Position numbers and translations under genes: made by a program. Positions 47,560 through 59,789 of a DNA stretch of 64,000 bases are shown one piece after another. This DNA comes from Gnetum montanum (lineage: Eukaryota; Streptophyta; Gnetopsida; Gnetales; Gnetaceae). The stretch covers positions 1,243,566 to 1,307,565 of the forward strand of contig MNCI01006151.1 of the NCBI GenBank assembly GCA_015680685.1, written 5' to 3'. The notes beneath the pieces were generated by a model. It did not search any database. It was not told the origin of the DNA and worked only from the letters and a program-made list of their open reading frames with translations. How positions within the stretch are numbered: position 1 is the stretch's first letter; each line of letters starts with the position of its first letter.

Positions 47560-49865
47560 AGTGTACCCTACGTTATTTGTGTTTAATGGGTCTTGGTACA
47601 CATGCATGGATTGGTTTTTCCAGATAAACCAGACTACTGTTGTCTAAGATCAGTTTACCTTGATTGATCATGTGTTAAATGTCATCTTTCAATGTCTAGT
47701 AGTAATCTATGTCATGACCACACAATTCGTGGTAGTCACAAAAATGATCCAGCCTGAAGTTCCTAGGGATTGGTAGCTCATTACAAGGAGGGGTTTTTTA
47801 GTAGTTCACAATGCCATCTATGGTGTTTCAAACCTTCCTCAAACACCTTCTTATGTTGAATGTGGTCAGTTCCCAGTAATTGCTTCAGAAGTTTTGAAGG
47901 CTTTATAGCTAGAGTTGTGTACTTTGAGCGGTCCTTGCACTCAAAATTGGGCTTTGACTATGTAGATGCCTCATGGGCGGGTGGAGTTTCTTGATCAGAA
48001 CTATTTGAGCTAGTTGTGGGCTCAATAGGCACCATAGATACTTTCTTGTTGTTATTTTTTCGCTTGGCCCCTTCAGCTACCACTACTATGGTCATTGTTG
48101 TAGCTTTACCTTTGTCTTTGCCCTTGTTGTGGGCATTTTTGTAGACCACATACACTGGGTCTTTGCTAGCCTTTGCCGCATCTTGAATGCTCTTAGTCTA
48201 AGTGAAGGCTTGGTTGAGGGAGCAGGGAGTGAGGTAGTATAGTTTGAACTTAATGAAGTCATTGACTACTTCATTGAAGATTTCCAACAGATGAGCCTCC
48301 GCAATGGGTTCATGGATTTTGTTCAAGGTTCCGCTCCACCGTTGTATAAACTTTTGGACTGGCTTGAGTGGATCTTGCTTGACTCCCATTAACTGGTCCA
48401 ACATAGCTTCTAGTTTCAGGTTGTATTTGAAATGAGTCATGAACTGAGTTAGCAGCTCTTCCAAGGTTCAAATGGAAGAGCGTGGGAGTGCACAATACCA
48501 GTCTAACGCTTTACCCATTAGGGACATAGCAAAGACATGGATGATGGTATGTGGCCATTGTTGCAATAACAATGAATCTAACTTGAAGGTAACTAGATGG
48601 ACATTGGGATCGCCTTCCCCATTGTATTTTGTAAAATGGGGAAGTGGCATCCCAAGAGGCAATGAAAAAAAAAGCACTGCCAGACTAATAGGATCATCAT
48701 GGTAAAAATATATGACCTATATTGTATCATAGCTGGTAGCCTTGAGGCATTTAACCTCCTCATTAAGGGTCTAAATAATCTAGAAGGCTTGATTCAAACT
48801 TGTGGACGAAGAGGTTGTTCATGGAATGGAAGGATGAGCCATGCTAGGTGCCGGGATAGGTGCAGCAGCTTGGCCTATGTGCGATGTTATCGAGATTGCC
48901 CCTGCAGACAGTGCCACTTGTGACATCCACCACCCGGTAGGTGGTGCAGATGGAGTGACAACCATCAACTATGCCATGGGATGCACTGTTTGCATGGCCG
49001 GGGACACAGATAATGACCCTATAGTGGGGTTTAGCATCTATGGGACTTGGTGCTAATGGTGGTGAATATGAGACATCTGCATAGGTTGTGCTATAAGGGA
49101 TGATGTGTTTGGAGGCCACCACGTGGTAGTGGCAGGTCCTATCGTATAAGTTGGGATGAATGTAGGTGTTGTGTGTAATTGCAAAGTAGGTACTGTGTGC
49201 ACATACTGTGACATAGGCACAGGTATATGATGAGATGGATTAGCTAACTATGCTTGCAGAGGAATGATTTGTGAAGGGACACCACCCTGGAGGGTAGTTG
49301 AAGAGAAAACGTATGGTTGGGATGAGTGTAGGACACAGTTAGCATTAGATAATGTCAAGGGCATGGTGACCATGAATAACAGATTTACATGGGACACCAT
49401 GGAGGGAGGGGTCATAGCAAAGCTAGCGTGGATACCTCCCTCGGAATGAGAATCTAGATCCTCCTACCCATCATGAAGTGCTTCATCACAGAACAACTCT
49501 TCTTGTTGTTCTATTGATGCCTTGGCCATTAACAATTGATCTAAGATCCACTGTTGTTGATCTGTCAGGGGTACAGTGGTGTTAGGTGAAGGAATAAATT
49601 CCTTCCCATTGCAGTATATGAACTCGTATTCACGTTTCTCTTCAAGTTCTTGTGGATACATGGGTAAATTTTCCGCAAGTTTAGCATAGAGGAAATTGTA
49701 ATGTTCCCTATGCTAAGCGTGTCCCTCAGGCTCTTTATTTTGGAGCCTAAGGGATCGGCATGGTTGCACCAGACTAGTTGATAGCTTGACCATAGGAGGC
49801 ATAACTTGCAGTGTCCAAGGGTTTTCGAGGTTATCAGTGTCAACAGTGGTGGTTGATGCAATCAT
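47560..49865 (-). pseudogene. gag of Tat/Ogre copy C
   Basis: ATG at 49865 (MIASTTTV). The N-terminal block has NGKEFIPSPN and QWILDQL (49464-49661), then a Pro/Ser/Thr-rich section. The core about 48677-48198 has PHFTKYNGEGDPNVHL, MGKALDWYCALPRSSI and THFKYNLKLEAM, followed by KPVQKFIQRWSGTLNKIHEP. A CDYHELCGHDIDYY motif is at about 47690-47760. Frameshifts and stops are present. Confidence 0.82.
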
Positions 49866-50096
49866 TCTCTATGCAGCTTAAGAGTAATGATGACAAGGAT
49901 AAAGATCACAAGGGTAAAGGCAAGCTAAGGAAAAAATAGGATTTCTATCCTGCAGGATTCCAGAGGAATTATCGAAGCGACCAATCTATACCACACAATC
50001 TCGTAAACAACCACAGAGGTATTATGTTTACATCAATCGAAAATGGGTACAAAAAGCTTATAGGACTACCTGTGAAACACAGATTGGAGGTTCAAT

Positions 50097-50119
50097 CCCT
50101 CCTTCTAGTACTAGAAAAC
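50097..50119 (-). other. Primer-binding site, copy C
   Basis: Directly after the 5' LTR on the minus strand: CTAGTACTAGAAGGAGGG, matching the D copy TTGGCACTAGAAGGAGGG. The tRNA is not identified. Confidence 0.65.
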
Positions 50120-51338
50120 TATATCGATAGAAAATGTTGGTCACTGGAAATACCAAGCAAAGTTCCATGTACATAGTTCCAACCTTGGATATATGCGAGG
50201 GTTGTGCTGGAGAAAAAAAACTCAAGGTTCCCTGAACGGTCTTGTCGATCAGGTAGGGACTTACTTAATTAGTAAATTTTTATAATGATCAGATCAGGAG
50301 ATGATGATTTCGATGGGAGGGTATGATATTAGTTGACGAGAAAAAGAAGATCCATTCCAAGATCAAGTCTCAAAGGCAATAAGGATGGTGTAAATGATGC
50401 AAAGTGATTGTAAAATCAATGTAAATAGGATGCAATAAACAAATACGTTGAATACAATGGTTGCAAGTGGACTTTAGTTTAGATGAAGAACATACTAAGA
50501 ACAAGAAACTAGTTATAGATGAAACAAGCAAAGGCCGATCTACCTTGTTCTAGCCAATTTGGATGCAAGGGAGTCAAACTCGAAGTAGAGTGTCTGCTAA
50601 CTTGAAGTCTCTGGTCAAAAGCTCTTGTCAGTCACCGTCGATGCTCTTCTATTGTCAATCCTTTCTGGCCCTCTAACTAGTCTTTTCCAAGAGATATTGT
50701 CAAAAATTTTACCAAAAATCCCAACAGTTGCCAACCCTTTCAGCATTTTATGCCAAGGTAGTTATAAGATTAGGGTTAGGAGAAGAATGCATTTTAGATG
50801 ATGCATGTCCTAGGCTCACAAAATACCATTGACTTGATGCGCCATTGCGAAAGATTGTAGTGTTATGCTGCACTATGCTCTAAAGCATAGTATGGCGTAA
50901 TCTACCCTTGTCTTTAGTGCTGTAGGATTTCCAGAGCTTTGGTAACAAACTATTCTAAAGTTATGCTGCAATACTCTAGGGAGCATATTGTGGCATAAGA
51001 ACTACTAATGCTTGAGTTTTTCTATCTCCGTTGTTGCAACTAAATCAACTGTCTACTTATGTTATGCTACATTACGCTGCATAGCATAACACAACGTAAT
51101 ATGCCAAAAGTTAAGACTTTCAATCATGGCCAGCTTGCAAAGTTGAATTGTTGTTACTGCACATCGCTTGTTTCTTTTCAGTCCTCCTGAAATTTGCTAC
51201 GCTGAGCTGCGTAGCATAGCATAGCAGGCCCTTACCCAAAAAAAGAAGAGTTGTCGAAATGTGCCACTTGTGGAAATCCTTTACCAAACTTCGAGACCTT
51301 GCTGAATCCTTGAGGTCTCAAAATTTCATGGTGTTTCA
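50120..51338 (-). mobile_element. 5' LTR of copy C
   Basis: Begins TGAAACACCATGAAATTTTG (51338) and ends ATCGATATA (50120; last CA decayed to TA). It aligns with 34376-35639 throughout but lacks about 50 bp near 50435. Palindromes lie at about 50862-50902, 50960-51000, 51060-51100 and 51198-51228. Confidence 0.9.
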
Positions 51339-51343
51339 AAGAT
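51339..51343. repeat. Target-site duplication AAGAT (right)
   Basis: Matches 34371-34375. Joining 34375 to 51344 restores a continuous gag-protease linker of copy E'. Confidence 0.9.
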
Positions 51344-52090
51344 GTCATAGATATAGATGATATGGGAGTAGGCTTTTGAGGATCCACTCCCTTCCATGCC
51401 ATGGTTTTCTTATCATTTGTTTCTTGGGCTTTTGTCTGGCTTCTTCCTTTACTTGGTTGGGGCCTTTTGATTGTCATTGGTCATTTTGGAGAAAGAGGTC
51501 ATTGCACTAGCCACCATGGGGGGTTGTTGTCTTATTACATAGGTGGACTTGACTGTAGTGAGAGGGAGAGGTATTCTAATTACAAAAGGTTCTTTGGGGG
51601 GCATTGGTAATGATACCCTTACAATAAAGGGGGGCCTTGAACTAGTAGAATTTGAAGGGCCTCCTTCATTATGAGGAGGTACCTAAATCATAAATAGTTC
51701 CCTCACAGGCCTTAGATTGTGATTAATGTTGAATGTAGCTATGATGTATGGGCTATTATTGGCATTCAATGAGTTTTTATATACATCCATCAACTTGTTT
51801 TGAGGCCTAATTGGGTTGGAATTGTCAAGTGTCAACTCACTCCTATCTATCATCTTTTGTAGGTTGTCCCTTAACACAAGAAAAAATTTACTATCATGAC
51901 CTACCAACTAATGATAGTGGAAAAAGTATTTGATCTTAAAATACTTAGGTACCTAAGGATCATTCTTGGTTGCTATTATCTGAATCTTTCTAGCCTTAGT
52001 TTAATTGATTAACTTTATGATTCTTATTATTTCTTTGTACTTATCCTTTATAGTATCTTCTAGGAATTAGGAATTCTTGACTGAAATTTT
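51344..52090 (-). pseudogene. gag C-terminal part and linker of Tat/Ogre copy E'
   Basis: Continuation of E' beyond the copy C insertion. The section around 51700-51920 matches the copy B gag segment at 5400-5640: LNANNSPYIIATFNINHN corresponds to LNANNIDYIINTIGVD, and the preceding stretch to the CDYH/ALK region. Homology fades near 52090 at TCTAGGAATT, where a family 2 fragment begins. Confidence 0.65.
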
Positions 52091-52109
52091 CAAATTTTTC
52101 ATTACTTAT

Positions 52110-53706
52110 ATCATGCAATGTACCCTCCCACGACTAAGTTGAGCACTCTTGAATGATCAAGATTTAAGACTTTTGAAAATCAGATCTATGAGGGTGAAGT
52201 TATGGCCTTTGGAAGCTAGTTTGTAAGAGGGATAAGGAAAAACTACAAAAAAATTTCTTACTAAAAATGGGAGATGAAAAATTTCACTAACTCTCACACA
52301 CATTATACTATTTTTATATGCATGACATCATAGATCATACATTGTAGATACAACATCGTAAATATGACATCACCATTAAAAAGTTTAAAATTTCATTGAT
52401 TTTTCTTGGAAAAAATTAGTCAAATGGAATATTTGAAAGATGTAAAGCTTATATAGAGGATCATGGCCATTAATGAAGCATAGTTTTGAAAAATTTGATG
52501 TTCAAAGTTCCTAAAGAAGGAATCTCAGACAACGAAAGTTTATTGTATGGACAAGAGATGGGTAATGAATTTTTGATGCATGAACAAAGTATTAGAGATT
52601 ACAGGAAGTATTTATTAGATTTTGGATGATCCTAAAAGACATAAGATGATGTAAAATTTTTTGGCAAGTATGAAATAAAAGATTTATACAAGTGGATTCT
52701 CCTTGAAGCAAGCTCTAGCCCTTAGTTCCCTTATATAACCACATCTAAAGTGTCCTTCGGTACTCAAGGAGTTGAATGTAAGAAATACCTATCTAGCAAA
52801 ACATACATGTTAGTATCACCAAATTGCAAAAATAAAGCTATATTACACCAAACCACAAGTTATGATTAAGTACACAGTGAGGTGAGTTAGACTAGAGAAA
52901 GGATTGTTGATCATGGAACATGAGGTATCTTACCATAGGTATAATGAATCCTTGTGTGTTATTAATGGTTAAAGTAATCATTAGCCCTTCTTTCGAAGAT
53001 TCAAACCAAGTCCAAACCACTTTGTAGTAACATCTCATTATTTCATCTCTTGGATTTACAACAATAATACTACCACTATTGCAAGGAGTATTACCACTTG
53101 GTGTATTGTCCAAGGGAGGAGTTTATTCATTGCACGTTTTATTTTTAGATTCCTAAGAAGTTACCTACCTTTAGGCATGGATAACATGTCTTTCAAGTGG
53201 GACCCCCAGAAATTTATTTTTGTGCATTTCTTTTATTTTTTAACTATGTCAACCTTACTAGAGGACTACCTTCAAGAATGGGTAAAATTTCTTTCCAGTG
53301 ACATGGTAAGGCAGTAGTTATTATACTCTTATTTTCTTTCTTTGTTAGATCTACAAGGACATGATACTTAGCAACATGATAGAACTTATAGCAAGAATCT
53401 GAGAAAATCCATAAATCCCCTTGATTTCACACCCTACACATTCCCCCTTGGTTCTTCACTTTTCTATTTAGGCATAACGATCACAAGTTTATTCTTAGTT
53501 TGATGATGGAAAGAATATCATTATGGCGATGGTAAGAGCCACTTATTATTTGATAACATAGAGAAATTTTCAACTTATTGGAACTAAATCTTACTTTATT
53601 CAATGTGTTTTATTCAAAATCATTAAAAATATGTACAAGTAATATGTAAACAAAGTCAAAAATTGTAAAAGATATTAAGAATGAAAAATATTAAAAAGAA
53701 GCAAAA
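52110..53706 (-). mobile_element. Untranslated region of Athila-like copy F (minus)
   Basis: The complement aligns with 24400 to about 25600 of internal region 2: the GGGTGTGAAATCAAGGGG block at 53411-53450, CCATGCCTAAAGGT at about 53170, and the AACACACAAGG-TTCATT block near 52950. A TATATAAG lies on the minus strand near 52450. It is cut by LTR D at 53707 and should continue into the gag at 59790. Confidence 0.65.
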
Positions 53707-55826
53707 TGAAATACCATAAAATTTTAGGATCCTGATGCCTCAGCAGAGTCTTGAAATTCAGGCAAGGACTTCCAAATGTGTAGCATCACAATGGGCCATC
53801 AAGATAGTGTAGGCATTGAGGGTAGATTGCACAATCTGGTAAGTTTTCTATTGCCCAAGCTAACAGGGCTACTAGACTCTCTAGCCTACCCAATTGGGCA
53901 ATTGACTTGGTTGACAGTCTACCCAGGGACCATGTTAGGAGTTGTCAAAAGTGTTTAGGGTGAGCTAAACAATTTGACAAGTTTTCTAATAGAGAAATCT
54001 GCTATGCTACGCTACACTGTGTAGTGTAGAAAGCCTTGAAGAGACCAATCAAATGTCCAAAATTCAAATTGATAACAAGCCAGTCTTTTAAAGCATCTTC
54101 CCTATTTCATCCTTGAAGCATGAGTGATATGGTGCAACAGAATGTGGAAATTTTTGTCAAGTATTGTCTCAATCTGAGTGCTATGCTATGCTACACAGCA
54201 TAACACAGTGTAGCAGGGATATACTTCAAAAACACTCCTACCTCAGTAGCTTCGATAGAGTAAAAGCCCTTTCCCCAACTTCAATCGTTAAGCAAGCTTG
54301 CTCTGCTAACATATCAAGACATGACAAACATCCTATGACAAAATTTTTGCAAAAATGAGTCAGGATTCAGCCAAAATTGGGTACTATGCTATGCTACGCT
54401 ATGTAGCATAGCATAGCATAGTAAGGACAAAACACACAAAGGCCCCTCTACCGAGTGATCCCAACAAGAGGATCACACTTGACAATGCTTTGGCCTTCAA
54501 AACTACCTATCCCAGTTATCCCTTAGACCTCAAGAAAATTTTCTTGATAAAAAATTGTAGAATAAATAAGGATGCATGTCACATTGGCTGTTACATTGTG
54601 CTACGATGCATAGCATGCCTCAACGACAAAATCAACAAAAGTCTTTCTAGCATGGAAGAAGAAGTTGTAGTTGTTTGCCTAACCAAGCCTCAGATAAATG
54701 CTCTTAGCTTCTAGGTAAGACTACTTTTAATACTGGTGGCTATACTATGCTATGCTACGTAGCATAGCATAGTGTAGTGTGTAGTTACTTACACTAAACC
54801 AACATGATGGACAATTTAAGTAATGTAACACATACATGGAGGCATCAAGATGTTTTAGTTAGCTTTAAATTTTTTTTGGAAATGATCATTCTCACCCTAG
54901 CATTTCTTAGGCAGAAATGATCAGCAAACTCACTTCATTTTTCATACCATGATCAATTCCCAAAATTGTCTTTACGCTTGACCCTACTCACAAGAGCCAA
55001 GAAGACGTAGTCCTGGATCATAGGCTCCATTTTTCTTTCATTGTTAGTATGCTTCCTAGATTTTAGCACATGCATTTTTAGTAGTATGATCACAGTGTAA
55101 CAGTGTTCACATCCAACATCACACACCTGCATAGCAGAATCATGCTTGCACCTTGTGGGGCCTAGGACACATGGCATCCAAACCACATTTTTCTCCTACT
55201 TATGGCCCTATAAATACCCTGGTGAACAATGTTCAAAGGGTTGGTCTTTTGCATAGTTTGCTTTTGAGTTGGCTTTTGGATAGCATAGTTGGCATTTTTA
55301 GCATTCTGGTTAGCTTTGAGCATTCTGGTTGACTCCAGACATCCTTTTGTAGATCTAGCATTTTGGCACTTTGGTGAGAAGATTGGCAAGCACAAGAATC
55401 CCAACTAGTGAGCCATTGGTTATGGTTTAGGGACCTATGACCATACTACTCTATTGTAAGCTATGCCATTCTAGTGTTGCATATTCAATTGTACGCTTTT
55501 CAAAAAAATAAAGATCAGATCTACCATCTTGGGATGGTGCATTTCCTCATCCAAGTCTCTTTATTCTTTGTTTACTATCATTGCATTTTGCACTACTTTT
55601 ATTGTCCTACGTTCATTGATCATTGCTTTACTTGCATACATCGCTCTTAAAACAAACATTTATGAAAGGTTAAATTACACCTATTAAGTCCCTATCTAAT
55701 CGACTAGCCTATGTAGGGCACTCCTTTTCCATTTCTCTCCAACACGACCCTCACACAGATCCAAGGTTAAACTGTATGCCCGACAATCTCTTGGTCTTCC
55801 AGCCACCGACGTTTTTAGTTGCTACA
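53707..55826 (+). mobile_element. 5' LTR of copy D
   Basis: Starts TGAAATACCATAAAATTTTA and ends TTTTTAGTTGCTACA. TATAAATA is at 55209-55216. U3 has five palindromic sites near 54000, 54180, 54385, 54600 and 54744, spaced about 150-210 bp. The one at 54744-54773 is a perfect 30-bp palindrome whose left half is ACTATGCTATGCTAC. At 2,120 bp it is the longest LTR here. Confidence 0.85.
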
Positions 55827-55847
55827 GTTTTGGCACTAGAAGGAGGG
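55827..55847 (+). other. Primer-binding site, copy D
   Basis: Immediately after the LTR: TTGGCACTAGAAGGAGGG. It is the best preserved of the three family 1 sites and contains the TGG expected opposite a tRNA 3' CCA. Confidence 0.7.
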
Positions 55848-56062
55848 CCTTTTGGTATCCTTTCTACATCTTACAGGTAGTCCTACACGCTTCCTGTACC
55901 CCGTTACCTACTAGCATAGATGTTACATCCTTATGGTTCTCTACACATCATGTGGTGTATACTGGTTGTAATGATGGTTCCTTTCGAACTCGATAGGACG
56001 AAAAGCCTCCAATTGCTTATTGATTTCTATGTTTCTCATTCATGACTTCCTTTTAATCATAC

Positions 56063-58440
56063 AAAATTCTTCCCACAACCACTACCATTCCCACCTCAAA
56101 CCTTGAGGTTCCTTTCTTGGCTCAAAACTCCATAGGTGCTGAGTGACCACCTAGCCCAGTGCTAGTGCCATGTCAGTCTCTTAGGCTTTGACACCTGTTC
56201 CCTAAGTGCTTGGCATAAGACGACGAGCGTTATGACTTCCTCTATGCTAAGATCCAAGTGAATCTGCCCTTGGATCACCGAGAACTTGAAGAAAAATATA
56301 ACTTATAGTTCCTTCATTATAATGGTAGGGAATTTATCCCTATCCTTGATGTTACCATCCACCTAATGAACACATATCAATGGATCTTAGACCAACTGAT
56401 ACAAGTCAGTAAGTCTAGGGAGCGAGATATGTTGTCCCATTATAATGAGGCATTCCAAGATGGACAAGAAGACTTGGACTCCCATTTTGAGGGTGGTGGC
56501 CACACCTACCCTACGGTTATCCCTACTATCACAGTCTTCCAGTCAAGCCTACTCTTTGCTTTTGCCCCTTTGTGATTACCATGACTCCGCCCCAACCTAC
56601 ACTTTCATTAGCCATGGGCAATCATCCCATACCCGTAGCATACCACCACACTTCCGCTTCAGTTTCATTCCTAGGTACTCTCCCTCCTCACTTTGTCCCA
56701 TCATCGTACCAAGTGCTAGACATAGCTACATTCCCATATGTGCACACCATGCCTACATCACAGTTACATGGGGTTTCCACTCCCATTCCATCATCTACAC
56801 CTGTCCCACCATTAGCAGTAGGGCCAACCCCAACTGCATCATGGACCCGACCCACTTCTCTTCTTATTGGGCAATCCTCCTAGATGTCACATCACATTCA
56901 CCACCAATCATACCAAGTCTTGAAAGTGGTACAACCAAGCACATGGCTGTGGTTTTCTCCATCATTCATGCAAATTACCAACCCCACAACTCTACCAGCA
57001 ACCGCCCCATCAATAACATCACCCACCAGGTGGACGGCCTAAGCAGCACCATTCTTAGGAGTAGCATCAATAGTGCCCCTCATGGGCCAAGCTATTGCCT
57101 TTCCACTACAACCACCATCAGCACATACAATAGCTGCTCATGAAACCCAGCAGTCATCTACAATGTCAATAGGTCTAGACTAAGCATTCCAACTTATCTA
57201 GACCCTCACTAAAGAGATTAAATATCTCAAAGCCACTAGTTCTGACACAGTGCAGGTCATGGATTTCTACCATGATGACCGCATCAGCCCGATCATCCCC
57301 ATGGTCACATTGCTCCCTAGGATGCCACTACCCTAATTCAAAAAATACAATGGGGAGGGCAATCCCAATGCACATCTAGTAATGTTCATATCTAAATATT
57401 TTTTGTTGAAATAGTGGCCACATACTATCATTCATGTATTTTCCATGTCTCTCATGGGAAAAGCTCTAGACTAGTATCGTGTACTTCCACGTGCCTCCAT
57501 CTCAACCCTGAAGGAGCTGCTGAGTCAGTTCATGACCCATTTCAAGTATAACTTGAAACCAGAGGTCACGCTGGATAAGTTGATGAGAGTTAAGAAAGAC
57601 CCGCTAGAATCTATGCAAAGGTTCATACAGCAGTGGAGCACCACCTTGAATGACATCCATGAGCCTATCATGGAGGCCCATTTGTTGGCTATCTTCAAGG
57701 GGGTAGTAAATGACTTCATTAAGTCAAAACTATACTACCTAGCCCCATGCTCCCTCAGTCAATCTTTCACTCAAAAAAAGAGCATCCAAGATGTGGCCGA
57801 AGCTAGTAAAGATCTTACCTATGTTGGATACAAAAACACATATATCAAAAAGGACAAGGAGAAGGGCAAGGCTACAATAGCCATGGTGGCCATTGTGGCA
57901 AAAGAGGTCAAACCCAACAATAGAAACAGTAAAAAGGTAGCCATAGCAACAACATATAGCTCAAGCAACACTGGTTAACCTTCAACATTAGCACCAGAGG
58001 CATCAACCTAGCCTAAACCCAACTTTGAGTGCAAGGATTGCTCCAAATACACTTCTTTACTCGTTAAGCCTTCAAAACTCCTAAAGCAAGTGTTTGTGGC
58101 TAGGTATATTCAACACAAGTGGATGTCAGAGGAGGTGATTAAGCATCATAAGTAGTATTTTAAACTTCTTAGGGACCCCTCCTTGACCACGCCTAATGAG
58201 CCGCAAGTTCCTAGGAATTTTAGACTGGAATGGTTTTGTGATTACCATCAACTATGTGGTAATGACATAGACTATTGCCTAGCATTGAAAGATGACATTC
58301 AATGCATTATTTCTTAAGGAAAACTTGTCTTGGATGAAAGTAGTCTTGTCTGCCTTGAAAACCAATCCATGCACATTTACAAGGACCCCCTTAACATCAA
58401 CAATGTGGGGTATATCATCAACACGATTAGTGTTGACAAT
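56063..58440 (+). pseudogene. gag of Tat/Ogre copy D
   Basis: The start codon is lost (ATT at the equivalent place). The N-terminal block about 56240-56480 has NLPLDHRELEEK, NGREFIPI and QWILDQLIQV. A Pro/Ser/Thr-rich section lies in the frame of 56572-56883. The core about 57330-57980 has HFKYNLKPEVTLDKLMRVKK, then FIQQWSTTLNDIHEPIMEAH and LYYLAPCSLSQSFTQKKS. A CDYHQLCGNDIDYCLALKDD motif follows at about 58237. It is a good readable copy of this gag. Confidence 0.82.
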
Positions 58441-59010
58441 AACCTAGAACCATCATAGCAACCGTTTGTGGTGTGTGTGCCTCAACATAGCATGGAAAAA
58501 CCAACAATAGCAAAAAGGATGTCACAACAACAATTCATCCTTAAAATTCCCCCTCAGACATCCACCCCTACACCTTTCATGCTCAAACCCATACCACCAC
58601 TCGTGCCAACACCATAGGAACTATTTATCATTAGGGTTCCAAAACACTCAACTTCCCTTACCACATAGAGCTAACCAACTAAAATAGCCCTACAACGCCC
58701 CATTCAAAAAAATGGAAGGAGCGTTCGAACAAGATGACCAAGGAATGCACTAGCTTACGTCTTCCCAAGCCTACCCCCTTTTCCTTAGCACCTACAATCT
58801 CCTCATCATCAACAACTAATAATGATGCATAAAAGCAATTGCCACCACCCCATCTGAGAAAGCAAAACCCTCAACCTAAAGCTCCCCCTCCTCAGGAGAT
58901 TCATCTCCTAGGAAAAATGAAGGAGGAGAAGGGTAACAGGAAAGAAGGTGGGTAGGATATGTTCAACACCCTCACCTAGGTTAAATAGGCTTAGAAACAG
59001 AAAAAAATAG
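58441..59010 (+). pseudogene. gag-protease linker, copy D
   Basis: Pro/Thr/Lys-rich linker with stops, aligning with the linkers of copies B and C. No domain is recognised. Confidence 0.5.
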
Positions 59011-59650
59011 CCTTGAGCTTGTATGACCTAGTGATGACTTCTACTCTGCATCGCGAGGCCATGGTTCGCATGTTAACATCCATATCAGTCAACAAAAATA
59101 TGTTGGCAGAGGAGCAAGTGATTCACATTGTTATGCTTCCCTCTACAGCCAAGGAGTCATGGCCATCTCAGCTAATGTTCCATGATAAGTCCATTAAGGA
59201 TGACCCTAAAAAGGGTTAGGTGACAATAGGACCCATGTTTATCACAATTCAAGTTAGTCAGTGTAAGATCTGAAGGGTACATGTTGATGAAGGGGCTACT
59301 GCTAATGTCATCCCCTTTTCCATAGTGGACAAATTAGGCTTGGTTAATCAAATCAAGCCCACGATGACATCTTGCCTAAAATCATTTAATGGGGCACGTG
59401 TGTAGGTAAAAGGAACTGTGCACATTAACTTTGTGGTATGGGACTAGTTCCCCACAAATGTAGTATTCATAGTGGTAGAGGAAATGCCTGGGTTCAACCT
59501 GATCCTGGGGAGATCACGGTTATCCCAATTGAGGCCTGTTTCCTCTCTGATACAACAAGATATTCACTTGCCCTATGCGGGAGGGGAAGTGATAATTCAT
59601 GTGATGAAGTGGTGCCCTAAGCCATAAACAATGTAGGAATGGAGAAAAGA
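59011..59650 (+). pseudogene. Protease of Tat/Ogre copy D
   Basis: Starts SLYDLVMTSTLHREAMVRML. After a TAG it continues with MFITIQVSQ, then VHVDEGATANVIPFSIVDKL (second active-site residue changed to Glu). GFNLILGRS and HLPYAGGEVIIH follow in the same frame and in that of 59438-59620. It is decayed. Confidence 0.8.
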
Positions 59651-59789
59651 TCAGAGATTGAAATCTCTAAAGATTGGTGTCTCCCCCATTACTGAACTCA
59701 TAGAGGAGTGTTTGGAAAATGGACCCTAGTTCCCCTGGATCATACACTTAATCCTTCTTACTTACCATCCTTAGTGACTTAGTTTTTCA

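Larger units (their letters stand above)
34376..51338 (-). mobile_element. Complete Tat/Ogre-type LTR retrotransposon, copy C
   Basis: A 16,963-bp element on the minus strand: LTR 51338-50120, primer site, gag, protease, motif array, antisense gene on the plus strand, motif array, RT, RNase H and second RNase H, integrase, motif array, PPT, LTR 35639-34376. It is bounded by AAGAT on both sides and inserted into the gag-protease linker of an older relative (E'). The two LTRs are clearly diverged by substitutions, and the 5' LTR has lost a segment of about 50 bp, so the insertion is old. Reading frames all carry stops. Confidence 0.9.
53707..59700 (+). mobile_element. Truncated Tat/Ogre-type element, copy D
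   Basis: Plus-strand LTR, primer site, gag, protease and the start of the protease tail; everything beyond is lost near 59700. It lies within family 2 copy F: F gag is on one side and F untranslated region on the other, both minus strand. The antisense gene, RT, integrase and 3' LTR are missing. Confidence 0.78.

Noticed and set aside
56445-57143. A 232-codon plus-strand frame, among the longest in the right half
   Set aside because: It is out of frame with gag of copy D. The alignable gag frame is 56572-56883 (SYQVLDIATFPYVHTMPTS matches copy B). The long frame is a by-product of Pro/Ser/Thr-rich coding.
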